Positions 50,490-58,426 of a DNA stretch of 64,000 bases are shown here, piece after piece. The stretch comes from RUG14871 sp045539425. Its GTDB lineage: Bacteria; Bacillota_I; Bacilli_A; Erysipelotrichales; Erysipelotrichaceae. The notes beneath the pieces were generated by a model that worked only from the letters and a program-made list of their open reading frames with translations, ran no database searches and had not been told where the DNA came from. The position numbers and the translations under genes are program-made. Where the stretch lies: assembly GCA_045539425.1 (NCBI GenBank), contig JAZQFH010000030.1, positions 26,078 through 90,077 on the forward strand. Reading direction: 5' to 3'. How positions within the stretch are numbered: the stretch's first letter is position 1; the number at the start of each line of letters is the position of its first letter.

Positions 50490-52184
50490 ATGAAACTTAG
50501 TAACAGCTATTTTTACACATTACGTGAGAATGTGAAAGATGAAGACAGCAATTCCGGAAACCTGTTAGCCCGCGCGGGATATGTCAAAAAGACATCCAGC
50601 GGCGTTTACATGTATCTGCCGCTTGGCCACAGAGTTTCCAAAAATATTCAGAAGATCATCCGCGAAGAGATGGAAGCTGCCGGAAGCCAGGAAGTCTTAA
50701 TGCCTGCTCTGATTCCGGAGGAAGTCTATGAAGCCAGCGGAAGAAGACAGGGCTTCGGCCACTCCATGTTCACCTTAAAAGACCGCTTTGACAAGCCGTT
50801 CTGCTTAGGTCCGACACATGAGGAACTCTTTGCGATGGCTGCCGGCATGAAGATCAAATCCTACAAGGACATGCCGTTCAACCTCTTCCAGTTTGAGACC
50901 AAATTCCGTGATGAACCGCGTCCGCGCTACGGACTGATCCGTGTCAGAGAGTTCATCATGAAAGACGCCTACTCCTTTGATAAGGATGAGGAAGGTCTGG
51001 ATCATTCCTACAAACTCATGTTTGATGCCTACAAGCGTTCCTTTGACCGCATGAAACTCAACTATACGATCGTCAAAGCCGACACGGGTATTATGGGCGG
51101 ACTGTTATCCGAAGAATTCCAGGCACTCTCCCCGATCGGTGAAGATACGATCGTGAAGTGCGATAACTGCGACTTCTCCAGCAACATCGAAGTTGCCCCG
51201 GTCATCTCCACTCAGTCGGATGAAGCACCGAAGGTATTGGAAAAAGTCGAAACACCGGACTGCCGCTCCATTGAGGAAGTCTGTGAATTTCTGCATATGC
51301 CGACAAATAAGAGCGTCAAGGCCCTTTTGATGAATGTGGATGGCGAGCTTGTCATCTTCTTCATCCGCGGCGACCGTGAATTAAACGAAACCAAAGCGTT
51401 AAAGCTCTTAGGCGGAATGGAACTCAATTTCGCCAATGATGAACTGATTGCCAAATCCAATGCGGTACCGGGATTCTGCGGTCCGATCGGCTTAACCGGC
51501 TGCAAGATCGTGGTGGACTCCGAAGTCCTCAAGATGCGCAACTTCATCGTAGGTGCCAATGAACTGAATTACCACTGCATCAATGCCAATCCGGAAGACT
51601 TCACATATGATGTCACGGGAGACATCGTGAACATTCAGGAAGGCGACATCTGCCCGATCTGCGGCGGACGCATCTACTTCGAAAAAGGCATTGAAGTCGG
51701 AAATACTTTCAAGCTTGGAACCAAGTATTCCAAAGCCATGAATCTGCAGTATCTGGATGTCAACAACCAGCTGCAGGATGTCTGGATGGGCTCCTACGGT
51801 ATCGGTATCGGCCGCTGTATGGCCGCCATCGCCGAACAGAACTACGACGACAAAGGCCTCATATGGCCGGTGGACATTGCTCCATACAAAGTCGCCATCG
51901 TGATCATCAACATGCGTGATGAAGAACAGGTCAAAGCCGGAAACGAACTCTATGAAAAGTTCAAGGCAGCGGGACTTGATCCGATTCTGGATGACAGAAA
52001 CGAGAGAGCCGGAGTCAAGTTCAACGATATGGAACTGATCGGCATTCCGCTTCGCGTCACCATCGGTAAGGCACTCGCCAACGGCCAGGTGGAAGTCCGC
52101 TTAAGAACGGCAGAAGAGAATGAACTGGTCGATCTGGATCATTTGGAAGAGAGAGTACGCGAACTTCTCGCCAGCGCAAAATAA
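50490..52184 (+). CDS. proS: Prolyl-tRNA synthetase
   Basis: Class II synthetase. The N-terminal catalytic core has ARAGYVKKTSSGVYMYLPLG and RPRYGLIRVREFIMKDAYSFD (motif 2 region), then an INS editing domain (~225-400) that removes mischarged Ala-tRNA, and a C-terminal anticodon-binding domain with VDIAPYKVAIVIINM and LDDRNERAGVKFND. The 564 residues fit the bacterial type with the INS domain. Divergent from polA over 77 bases. Ends with a terminator. The usual rseP-proS linkage is absent here. Confidence 0.97.
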   Translation: MKLSNSYFYTLRENVKDEDSNSGNLLARAGYVKKTSSGVYMYLPLGHRVSKNIQKIIREEMEAAGSQEVLMPALIPEEVYEASGRRQGFGHSMFTLKDRFDKPFCLGPTHEELFAMAAGMKIKSYKDMPFNLFQFETKFRDEPRPRYGLIRVREFIMKDAYSFDKDEEGLDHSYKLMFDAYKRSFDRMKLNYTIVKADTGIMGGLLSEEFQALSPIGEDTIVKCDNCDFSSNIEVAPVISTQSDEAPKVLEKVETPDCRSIEEVCEFLHMPTNKSVKALLMNVDGELVIFFIRGDRELNETKALKLLGGMELNFANDELIAKSNAVPGFCGPIGLTGCKIVVDSEVLKMRNFIVGANELNYHCINANPEDFTYDVTGDIVNIQEGDICPICGGRIYFEKGIEVGNTFKLGTKYSKAMNLQYLDVNNQLQDVWMGSYGIGIGRCMAAIAEQNYDDKGLIWPVDIAPYKVAIVIINMRDEEQVKAGNELYEKFKAAGLDPILDDRNERAGVKFNDMELIGIPLRVTIGKALANGQVEVRLRTAEENELVDLDHLEERVRELLASAK

Positions 52185-52188
52185 ACAT

Positions 52189-52211
52189 AAAGCCTCATTA
52201 CGAGGCTTTTA
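52189..52211 (+). terminator. Terminator of proS
   Basis: Stem AAAGCCTC, loop ATTAC, stem GAGGCTTT, then T. Confidence 0.88.
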
Positions 52212-52220
52212 TTCTGAAGT

Positions 52221-52251
52221 AAAAAAGAACGGGGACGGCAATGCCGTCCCC
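52221..52251 (-). terminator. Terminator of the second PTS EIIBC gene
   Basis: Minus-strand GGGGACGGCA/TGCCGTCCCC, then GTTCTTTTTT. Faces the proS terminator. Confidence 0.88.
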
Positions 52252-52274
52252 TATTCTCTATGTGACTACTGCTT

Positions 52275-53753
52275 TTATCCTTTGGCATCGATCTCGTCGG
52301 CATTTTCATCCTTGTATAAGATCCATGTCAGAACGAATGTGACAGCAAATCCCACCACACAGGCGATGATAATGCCTCTTAAGTCTGCCATGCTGCCGTT
52401 TGCCGGATTGATGAAGACCGGGAATGTGAAAAGGTTTGGCGGGCCACCCATGTAGGAACCTACATTCAGGATAGCGGAGAGGATACCCGCAACACCGGAA
52501 CCGGCCATTGCGGCATAGAGCGGTGTTTTATACTTGAATGTCACACCGTACATGCCCGGCTCGGAAATTCCCGGTACTGCATCCGAGAATGCGCAGGAGA
52601 GCGCCAGAGAACGGCGGTCCGGATTCTTGGCTTTTAAGCCGACAGCCAGACAGGCGGCAGCCTGCGTATACTGGAAGATGAAGCCCGCAGGATGCGTCAG
52701 AGGGTTCTTGCCCATCATTCCGCCCATGGCCATCGCGACTGCCATCAGATTGAAATGCAGACCCGCAATGACGATAAACGGATAGAAGATGCATAACGCC
52801 GCGACCGCTACCGGTCCAACCGCACGGTAGAGACCGATTAAGAACGTTGCGAAGAGTGCAGACAGTCTGTGTCCGATCGGAGCCAGGACCAAGAGTCCCA
52901 GCGGGACCATGATCAGAATCTCAGCCAGCGGTGTGAAGACGAAGCGGAGGCTCTTCGGGAAGTATTTGTTGCAGAACTTCTCAATATAGCTCATCACGAA
53001 GACGCACAGGATGACCGGCAGGATCGTATTGGAATACGTTGCCGGATAAATCGGAATGCCGAAGATGAAGCCGGCATTGCCCGTGCCCGGAATTACCGTA
53101 GGAGGTCCGCCCGGATTCGGAATGGTAGCGCCCATTCCGGCCTGGCATAATGCCACAAATTCCGGAGCGATCAGGATGGCACCCATCAGGATGCCCATTG
53201 CAGCCTTAACGTTAAATCTCTTTGCCGCAGCGTAACCTACCAGCACCGGCAGGAAGTAGAACGCCACATTGTAGACCCATGTGAACGTTGCGACTGTCGG
53301 GCTGTCCTTGGGAATGATATGCAGGTTGATTAACAGCATCATGAATGCCTGCAGCATACCGCAAGCCAGTAAAGCCGGTAAAATCGGGAATACGCAGGAT
53401 ACGATTGCCGGTAGGATCGAACCGAGAATTTCCTTTACGGATTTCTTCTTTGTGAGTTCCGGATCCAGATTTTCATCAATGGCAGCGAGGCGTTCCACAC
53501 CGGTTGCCTTGACGAATTCGTCGTAGACTTCGTTGACTTCATTCCCGATGATGACCTGTACCTGGTCTCCAACCATCTGTGCTCCGATGACACCGAGCTT
53601 TTTCAGTTCATCGATTTTCACAAAACTGGTGTCCTTCGGCGTGATGCGAAGTCGCGTCATACAGTGCGCAGCATGGGCGATATTATCTTTTCCGCCGACA
53701 AGCTCGATGATACTCTGAGCAATCTGCGCATAGTCTTTTGCAGTTTTTGCCAT
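52275..53753 (-). CDS. PTS EIIBC component, glucose/sucrose/trehalose type
   Basis: The IIB domain has the phosphocysteine Cys31 in AAHCMTRLRI, followed by a linker and a IIC domain of about ten hydrophobic helices (~115-475). The conserved GITEP loop is present as the variant PGISEPGMYG. The IIA domain is absent, as in the other EIIBC at 28.2 kb. Candidate sugars are beta-glucosides, sucrose, trehalose or MurNAc; no hydrolase or regulator is adjacent, so the substrate cannot be named. AAAGGAG precedes the start. Single-gene unit with a strong terminator. Confidence 0.88.
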   Translation of the reverse strand: MAKTAKDYAQIAQSIIELVGGKDNIAHAAHCMTRLRITPKDTSFVKIDELKKLGVIGAQMVGDQVQVIIGNEVNEVYDEFVKATGVERLAAIDENLDPELTKKKSVKEILGSILPAIVSCVFPILPALLACGMLQAFMMLLINLHIIPKDSPTVATFTWVYNVAFYFLPVLVGYAAAKRFNVKAAMGILMGAILIAPEFVALCQAGMGATIPNPGGPPTVIPGTGNAGFIFGIPIYPATYSNTILPVILCVFVMSYIEKFCNKYFPKSLRFVFTPLAEILIMVPLGLLVLAPIGHRLSALFATFLIGLYRAVGPVAVAALCIFYPFIVIAGLHFNLMAVAMAMGGMMGKNPLTHPAGFIFQYTQAAACLAVGLKAKNPDRRSLALSCAFSDAVPGISEPGMYGVTFKYKTPLYAAMAGSGVAGILSAILNVGSYMGGPPNLFTFPVFINPANGSMADLRGIIIACVVGFAVTFVLTWILYKDENADEIDAKG

Positions 53754-54144
53754 AATCTTCTCCTTTCATGCTAATTATGATTATGTGATATCCCTGAGGA
53801 TATTAAGACCCTGACGACAAAAGCGGTTCTGTAAATGATATATGATATTATGCTTTAGCAGCTGATTCTTTATAAAAAACAAAGGACTCTTTGCGACATA
53901 TCCAAAAAACACAATACACTGCGTTTCTTTAGGATAAGCCTCAAACAGTCCTGAGTAACAAACCTAAACTTCTTCAACTACATCTTATCCGTAAAGGATT
54001 TCCATGTCAATATCTTTTGGTTTTCCCTGTACGGAACGATTCTCTAAGTACTTTGAAATACCGGTATTTCCTCATGTTTCCATCACTTTGATTGCACGAT
54101 CGGTCCATGAAGTCTACAATGAAATTATAGAAAGAAGTGATATC
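53754..54144. other. Gene-free stretch between the PTS gene and the small membrane protein gene
   Basis: About 390 bases. The right part holds the plus-strand promoter at 54092-54120. The left part holds the PTS leader with a short ATATCC/GGATAT hairpin (around 53790-53805). GGATAAG at ~53931-53937 and CTTATCC at ~53985-53991 form a 7-bp inverted repeat. I see no convincing RNA gene or ORF. Confidence 0.4.
54092..54120 (+). promoter_or_regulatory. Promoter of the 151-residue membrane protein gene
   Basis: TTGCAC (54092-54097), a 17-base spacer, TACAAT (54115-54120). The longer reading frame starting at 54004 would include this promoter, which argues for the later start. Confidence 0.7.
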
Positions 54145-54600
54145 ATGAACCATCTGTCCCCTTCACGCAAATTCGGGATTCTGCTCGGTGCCACGCTCAG
54201 CTTTGCGATGTCACTTGTCGGCATGCTCAGCGCACGTGCTTTCAGCTTACCCTCGTTTCTGATCAATGTTCTGATCAGCTTTCTTATCAGCCAGGTGATC
54301 ACCACGCTGATTTCAGTGCCGCAATTCACCTCCTACTACACGGCAAAAATGCATCTGGATAGCGGAACCGTGAAGTTCCGCGCGGTATCCTCACTGATCT
54401 CGGACTTGTTAATGACTCCGCTGTTGAGTGGCGTCATGGTGTATCTTGCCTACCGCAATGCCGTAAGCCACGGCGCAAGGATCCCCTTTGTGCCGATGCT
54501 ACTGCGCTCCTTACTGATCAGTCTGGTCGTGTCATTTGTTCTGATCTATTTCCTGACGCCTCATTATCAGAGGATCGTCTTTCAGAGAAAAGACCGCTAA
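54145..54600 (+). CDS. Membrane protein of unknown function, 151 residues
   Basis: The start at 54145 (MNHLSPSRKFGILLG) follows a consensus promoter by 24 bases and has an AAGAAG-type ribosome site. The protein has four hydrophobic helices (~8-28, 32-53, 78-98, 117-137). The first and second halves are loosely alike, which suggests an internal duplication, as in some DUF2798-type proteins; I cannot confirm this. Basic residues at both ends suggest both termini are inside. No functional clue from neighbours. Confidence 0.7.
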   Translation: MNHLSPSRKFGILLGATLSFAMSLVGMLSARAFSLPSFLINVLISFLISQVITTLISVPQFTSYYTAKMHLDSGTVKFRAVSSLISDLLMTPLLSGVMVYLAYRNAVSHGARIPFVPMLLRSLLISLVVSFVLIYFLTPHYQRIVFQRKDR

Positions 54601-54610
54601 GCACAAACGT

Positions 54611-54640
54611 AAAAAAGCAGAGAATTCTCAGTCTCTGCCT
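54611..54640 (-). terminator. Terminator of the ECF S-component gene
   Basis: Minus-strand GGCAGAGA, loop, TCTCTGC, then T6. Also forms a stem for the converging plus-strand gene. Confidence 0.82.
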
Positions 54641-54658
54641 TCAATGTGCTTTTATTGC

Positions 54659-55168
54659 TTACGCTTTGATGTGTTTCTTGAAGTAACAGGCCAGCGGATA
54701 ACCCGCAATCATGACCGCCCCGTCCAACAGGAACCCTTTGGAATTGGAGATCAGGCGCTCCCAGAGCGGCACCTGGAACAAGACAGCTTCCAGAAACGGC
54801 TTGATGAAAAGGAATGCGACGGCACTGGATAAGATGATTAAAGCGATATCAATTACGCTGCGCGTGACTTTATCTGTCTGCTTCTGCGTAAGGGCAAACA
54901 TCTTTCCAAGAAAGAATCCGATAAAAGTGTTCCCCAAGACCCAGCCGATCATACCGTTGTAGCTGGCCGCTAAGAGGCAGTAGATGGCCGTTCCGAAAAA
55001 GCCGACCAGAGCCCCAGAGAAAGGTCCGAAGACATAGGGATAGACGACCAGGACCACATATCCGAAGCAGAGGAAAAAGTTCCCGAGTACCCGGATCGGC
55101 AGCACCAGGGAAAAGACAACATAGAGGGCAATGCCCAGCGCATTGAGTGTGATCTGTCTGCTTTTCAT
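54659..55168 (-). CDS. ECF transporter S component (vitamin uptake)
   Basis: The S component binds a vitamin and works with the shared EcfAA'T energising module, which is not in the window. Five to six hydrophobic helices cover the 169 residues. The start MKSRQITLNALGIALYVVFSLV is typical of the family, and a Tyr/Gly-rich YPYVFGPFSGALVGFFGTAIY is a common S-component segment. The substrate (riboflavin, pyridoxine, queuosine precursor or other) cannot be read. The ATG at 55168 lies 6 bases after a TATGAT box with TGG in front, so the message is probably leaderless; an earlier ATG at 55204 has no ribosome site. Confidence 0.78.
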   Translation of the reverse strand: MKSRQITLNALGIALYVVFSLVLPIRVLGNFFLCFGYVVLVVYPYVFGPFSGALVGFFGTAIYCLLAASYNGMIGWVLGNTFIGFFLGKMFALTQKQTDKVTRSVIDIALIILSSAVAFLFIKPFLEAVLFQVPLWERLISNSKGFLLDGAVMIAGYPLACYFKKHIKA

Positions 55169-55174
55169 GTTTCT

Positions 55175-55183
55175 ATCATACCA
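55175..55183 (-). promoter_or_regulatory. Extended -10 promoter of the ECF S-component gene
   Basis: Minus-strand TGG-TATGAT with only 6 bases to the ATG. Confidence 0.5.
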
Positions 55184-55224
55184 TAAAAAAAGATACGGCG
55201 GCATTTATCGTGCCGCCGTGTAAT

Positions 55225-57105
55225 TTACCAGGAGTGTCCTCCGCCGCCGCCCGAGCCTCCGCCCGAGAAGCCTCCGCCGGAGAAGCCGCCTCCTCCGCCT
55301 CCTCCGCCGCCGGAAGAGGAAGACTCGTGATGCTGCTGGTTGGATGAGTGCATCGAAGAATACATGAAGTGATGGTAATGATACGGATCATAGTAGTAGC
55401 CGTAGTAGTAATGCGGCTGACGCATCGAGATGCTTTCAAACTGCTTCATCCATTTATCGGAAATGCCTAACACGTAGGTGTACGGCAGAATGTCATAGAA
55501 GTATTCCGGATCCTGATCCACAAGCTCTTCCAGCTGCTCTTTCTTTGCCGTTTCCAAGAATCTGCGGAAACCGTAGATCTGTCCGGCCAGCTCCACGGAG
55601 CGGCGCGGACGGCGTGGCATGATGCGCGCAAAGAAGAATGTTAGTAACAAAGCTAAAACACCGAGCGCATACACGATGAGATTGATCGAGTACTGCAGTG
55701 AGAAATAGGTGATCGGAATTGTAAAGAACAGGAGCCCTCCGCCTACTAACAGCGCCAGGATCGTGTAGCCGATCTTCTTCTTGTAGTAGAAGAAGCCCAT
55801 GAAGATCGCTGCTCCGATGACCGTGAGCGGTGCGAAGAATAACATCTGGAACGCTCCGGCATCGATCGTCGGTTTTAATAACAGGATGAAGTAGGAGATT
55901 GCGCCAAGCACATAAACCAGATAGCGGTTATTGCGGTTGACAAACACTTCATCCACCCTCTTGTTCATCGCATTCGCAATGGCATCCGTCGTGCGGTAGA
56001 AGCGGTCATACAGATCTTCATAGTACACGGCGTTGCCTCTCTGGAACAAACCTGCCATGAAGCGGCGCTCCTGCGCATTTCCGCCGTCATATTCCCTGAC
56101 CTTCTCAAAATGATAGTCATTGTTACTGAAGATTTTGGATAAGAACGACTGATCCTGCGGACGGTCATCATAGATCGCAATATAGCCCTTGGAAGCCAGA
56201 TACGGTATTAAGGAAGTGACATCCGTAGAGGATACCTTTCCGTCGTAGAACAGCTTCATTTCGATCGGGTTCATGCCTTCCGGCGGATAAAACTGTAGCG
56301 ATTCGACGATCGTGTCGTCTCTGCCGAATTTATCCCAGAGGTAATATGCGTAGATCAATGAGACAAACGGCAGACCCATTAATGCCATACCGAGATAGTC
56401 CCATAACGTCTTATGATAGACGAAGTACCCTTCCGGCAGCTCGCAGCGTACCGTTAAACCTTCATAGCGGTGCAGTTCATTCAGCGTGCCGCTGATGGTT
56501 GTTCCGTTGACACTGAAGTTAACATCCACCGTATTGACCGTGGAATACGGCCCGTAGGAAAAGCCCAGAAGAGATGCATCAAACGCTTTCGGCATGCGGA
56601 TCGTAAAGGTGATGTCTTCGATCGGGACAGCCCAGCCGGTACCGATCAGATTGAAGTAGAGCTCATCCTTGTTTTTTAATGGATCCTTGCCCAGATCATA
56701 GTCATAGGAGATGACATACGTCACTTCCCCGTTCACATAGCGGGAAGCGGAACCGATCTGAATGCAGTAGTTGCCGTTTTCGTGATACGTGTCATAATCC
56801 TGATTGACTTTGACATTGGAGATGCGGATCTTGTTGGAAGACTGGCTCCCGTCGAGTCTGCGGATATTGTTCTTTGTCGGAATTTCACGGATGATGCCGT
56901 GTCTCTGTTCATAGAAGTCGCAGACGATCGTCTCTTCGATGTGGAACGTATTCGTCTCTTTGACATCGATGTTTACATCAAAGTGTTTGATCGTATAGCC
57001 TTCCTCTGCCAGAACATTCCTCTCCAGCATTGGACTGGTAGAAAACAACAGCAGTGCCACTAATGCCAAACTTCTAAAAACGTACTTTAACATTCTGTCT
57101 TTCAT
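55225..57105 (-). CDS. DUF2207 family membrane protein with glycine-rich tail
   Basis: A signal peptide (~1-33) and an extracytoplasmic DUF2207 beta-rich domain (~36-230, with ETIVCDFYEQRHGIIREIP) are followed by a transmembrane helix (~238-258), a cytoplasmic-type domain (~265-405), and several further membrane helices between ~405 and 500. The last 30 residues are almost pure Gly, Ser and Phe, ending HSW. Function is unknown; family members are often encoded with LemA, as here. The gene overlaps lemA by 32 bases. The start at 57105 has GAGG 9 bases upstream. Confidence 0.88.
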   Translation of the reverse strand: MKDRMLKYVFRSLALVALLLFSTSPMLERNVLAEEGYTIKHFDVNIDVKETNTFHIEETIVCDFYEQRHGIIREIPTKNNIRRLDGSQSSNKIRISNVKVNQDYDTYHENGNYCIQIGSASRYVNGEVTYVISYDYDLGKDPLKNKDELYFNLIGTGWAVPIEDITFTIRMPKAFDASLLGFSYGPYSTVNTVDVNFSVNGTTISGTLNELHRYEGLTVRCELPEGYFVYHKTLWDYLGMALMGLPFVSLIYAYYLWDKFGRDDTIVESLQFYPPEGMNPIEMKLFYDGKVSSTDVTSLIPYLASKGYIAIYDDRPQDQSFLSKIFSNNDYHFEKVREYDGGNAQERRFMAGLFQRGNAVYYEDLYDRFYRTTDAIANAMNKRVDEVFVNRNNRYLVYVLGAISYFILLLKPTIDAGAFQMLFFAPLTVIGAAIFMGFFYYKKKIGYTILALLVGGGLLFFTIPITYFSLQYSINLIVYALGVLALLLTFFFARIMPRRPRRSVELAGQIYGFRRFLETAKKEQLEELVDQDPEYFYDILPYTYVLGISDKWMKQFESISMRQPHYYYGYYYDPYHYHHFMYSSMHSSNQQHHESSSSGGGGGGGGGFSGGGFSGGGSGGGGGHSW

Positions 57106-57622
57106 AGTCTTTTACCTCATACATCCGGAACGGTTCGAAATGGAACAGTCCCGCAATCAGATTTCCCGGAAAGTGCTGGATCCGGGTATTGTAGGCCCTT
57201 ACGGCTCCGTTATAGTAGCGCCGTGACTGGGAGATGTCTTCCTCAATCGCACTTAAGCGGCTGCTCAGATCCAGAAAGCTCGGATTGGCTTTTAAGTCCG
57301 GATAGGCTTCCGAGAGTGCGAAGAGTTTTCCGAGTCCTTCCGTGAGTTCGCTGTTGGTATCCAGCTTTTCCCTTACACTCAGATTGGAGTAGATGCGGTT
57401 GCGTAAGCGGATGAGTGATTCCAGCGTTTCCCGCTCATGCTTTGTATAACCCTTGACGATTTCCACCAGATTCGGGATAGTATCCCAGCGCTTCTTCAGC
57501 GCCACATCCATCGACGAAAAGGCTTCCAGCACCTTGTTGCGCAGCGTGATCAGATCATTGTAAGTCGCCACGATATAGATGGCCAAAGCCAAGAGTGCAA
57601 TCAGGATCAGATATTTCTCCAA
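57074..57622 (-). CDS. lemA: LemA family protein
   Basis: One N-terminal membrane helix (~3-22) is followed by a long helical bundle outside, with YNDLITLRNKVLEAFSSMDVALKKRWDTIPNLVEIVKGY being the family signature and RRYYNGAVRAYNTRIQHFPGNLIAGLF the second. The biochemical role is not known. I choose the TTG at 57622: AGGGAGG lies 8 bases before it, while the GTG at 57631 touches the same ribosome site. This gives 182 residues. Partner of the DUF2207 gene, with which it overlaps. Confidence 0.92.
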   Translation of the reverse strand: MEKYLILIALLALAIYIVATYNDLITLRNKVLEAFSSMDVALKKRWDTIPNLVEIVKGYTKHERETLESLIRLRNRIYSNLSVREKLDTNSELTEGLGKLFALSEAYPDLKANPSFLDLSSRLSAIEEDISQSRRYYNGAVRAYNTRIQHFPGNLIAGLFHFEPFRMYEVKDYERQNVKVRF

Positions 57623-57646
57623 TTTTGCCACCTCCCTTATAGCTCT

Positions 57647-57655
57647 ATGATATCA
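57647..57655 (-). promoter_or_regulatory. Extended -10 promoter of lemA-DUF2207
   Basis: Minus-strand TGA-TATCAT, about 24 bases before the lemA start. Confidence 0.5.
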
Positions 57656-57717
57656 CAATTCCCGCAAAATCCTCCCAGGCGGATTTAAGATGCCTCTTTT
57701 CTCAGGTAAGTGGACAG

Positions 57718-57738
57718 AAAAAGGCGGCAATGCCGCCC
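57718..57738 (-). terminator. Terminator of the potassium operon
   Basis: Minus-strand GGCGGC, loop ATT, GCCGCC, then T5. It lies 8 bases after the response regulator stop. Confidence 0.85.
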
Positions 57739-57745
57739 TGAAATT

Positions 57746-58423
57746 CTATTCTTCAATGAAACGGTAGCCGATGCCGACTTCCGTCAGGATATACTGCGGA
57801 TTGGAGGTATCCGCTTCAATTTTGCGTCTGAGTGCCGCCATATAGACGCGCAGGGACTGATACTCATCCATGGATTCATAACCCCAGATCTTCTCCTGAA
57901 TAAACTTATGGGTCAGTACCTTGCCGCGATTCTGTATCAGAAGTTCCAGAATACGGAATTCATTCGGCGTGAAGTGGATGTTCTCCCCTTTCAGAAATGC
58001 CTGATGACGGGTGAAATCCACCTTGAGGTCCTTGCATTCAAATACTTCTTCCTGCGGCATGTTCGCTGTCTTACGTAAGGCAACACGGATCCGTGCCAAG
58101 AGTTCCCCGATATGGAACGGCTTGGTAACGTAATCATCTGCCCCTTCATCCAGCGCTTCCACCTTTTCCTTTTCCCTGCCCCGCGCGCTTACCACGATCA
58201 CGGGAGTATTGGAGATGGAGCGGATCTGATGCAGAACTTCCATGCCGTCAATATCCGGAAGACCCAGATCCAGCAAGACCAGGTCCGGACGCTCCGAAAG
58301 AAAGGAGGAGATTCCGGCGATGCCGCCTTCTTCCACCAGATATTCATAATGATTTGTCTCCAATGCCACCTGCAGCAAGCGGATGATGGCCGCATCATCT
58401 TCAATAATCAGAATATTCTTCAT
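57746..58423 (-). CDS. kdpE: OmpR-family response regulator, KdpE-like
   Basis: An N-terminal receiver domain with acidic pocket (Glu8, Asp9, Asp10) and phosphoacceptor Asp52 in VLLDLGLPDIDG, and Lys in VTKPF, is followed by a winged-helix DNA-binding domain (~128-222) with TPNEFRILELLIQNRGKVLTHKFIQEKIWG. It closely resembles KdpE. The histidine kinase gene lies 3 bases upstream. Here it is encoded in a Trk-type potassium operon, not with kdpFABC. An 11-bp tandem repeat ahead of the first gene is its likely binding site. Confidence 0.88.
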   Translation of the reverse strand: MKNILIIEDDAAIIRLLQVALETNHYEYLVEEGGIAGISSFLSERPDLVLLDLGLPDIDGMEVLHQIRSISNTPVIVVSARGREKEKVEALDEGADDYVTKPFHIGELLARIRVALRKTANMPQEEVFECKDLKVDFTRHQAFLKGENIHFTPNEFRILELLIQNRGKVLTHKFIQEKIWGYESMDEYQSLRVYMAALRRKIEADTSNPQYILTEVGIGYRFIEE

Positions 58424-58426
58424 GCG

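Noticed and set aside
53754..54091. Possible riboswitch or small RNA
   Set aside because: Only short inverted repeats are seen; no known riboswitch core or terminator.
54004..54144. N-terminal extension of the small membrane protein
   Set aside because: The extension contains the consensus promoter and has no ribosome site, so the later start is used.
55225..55330. GC-rich repeat near 55.25-55.32 kb as a DNA repeat array
   Set aside because: It is simply the codons of the Gly/Ser-rich tail of the DUF2207 protein.
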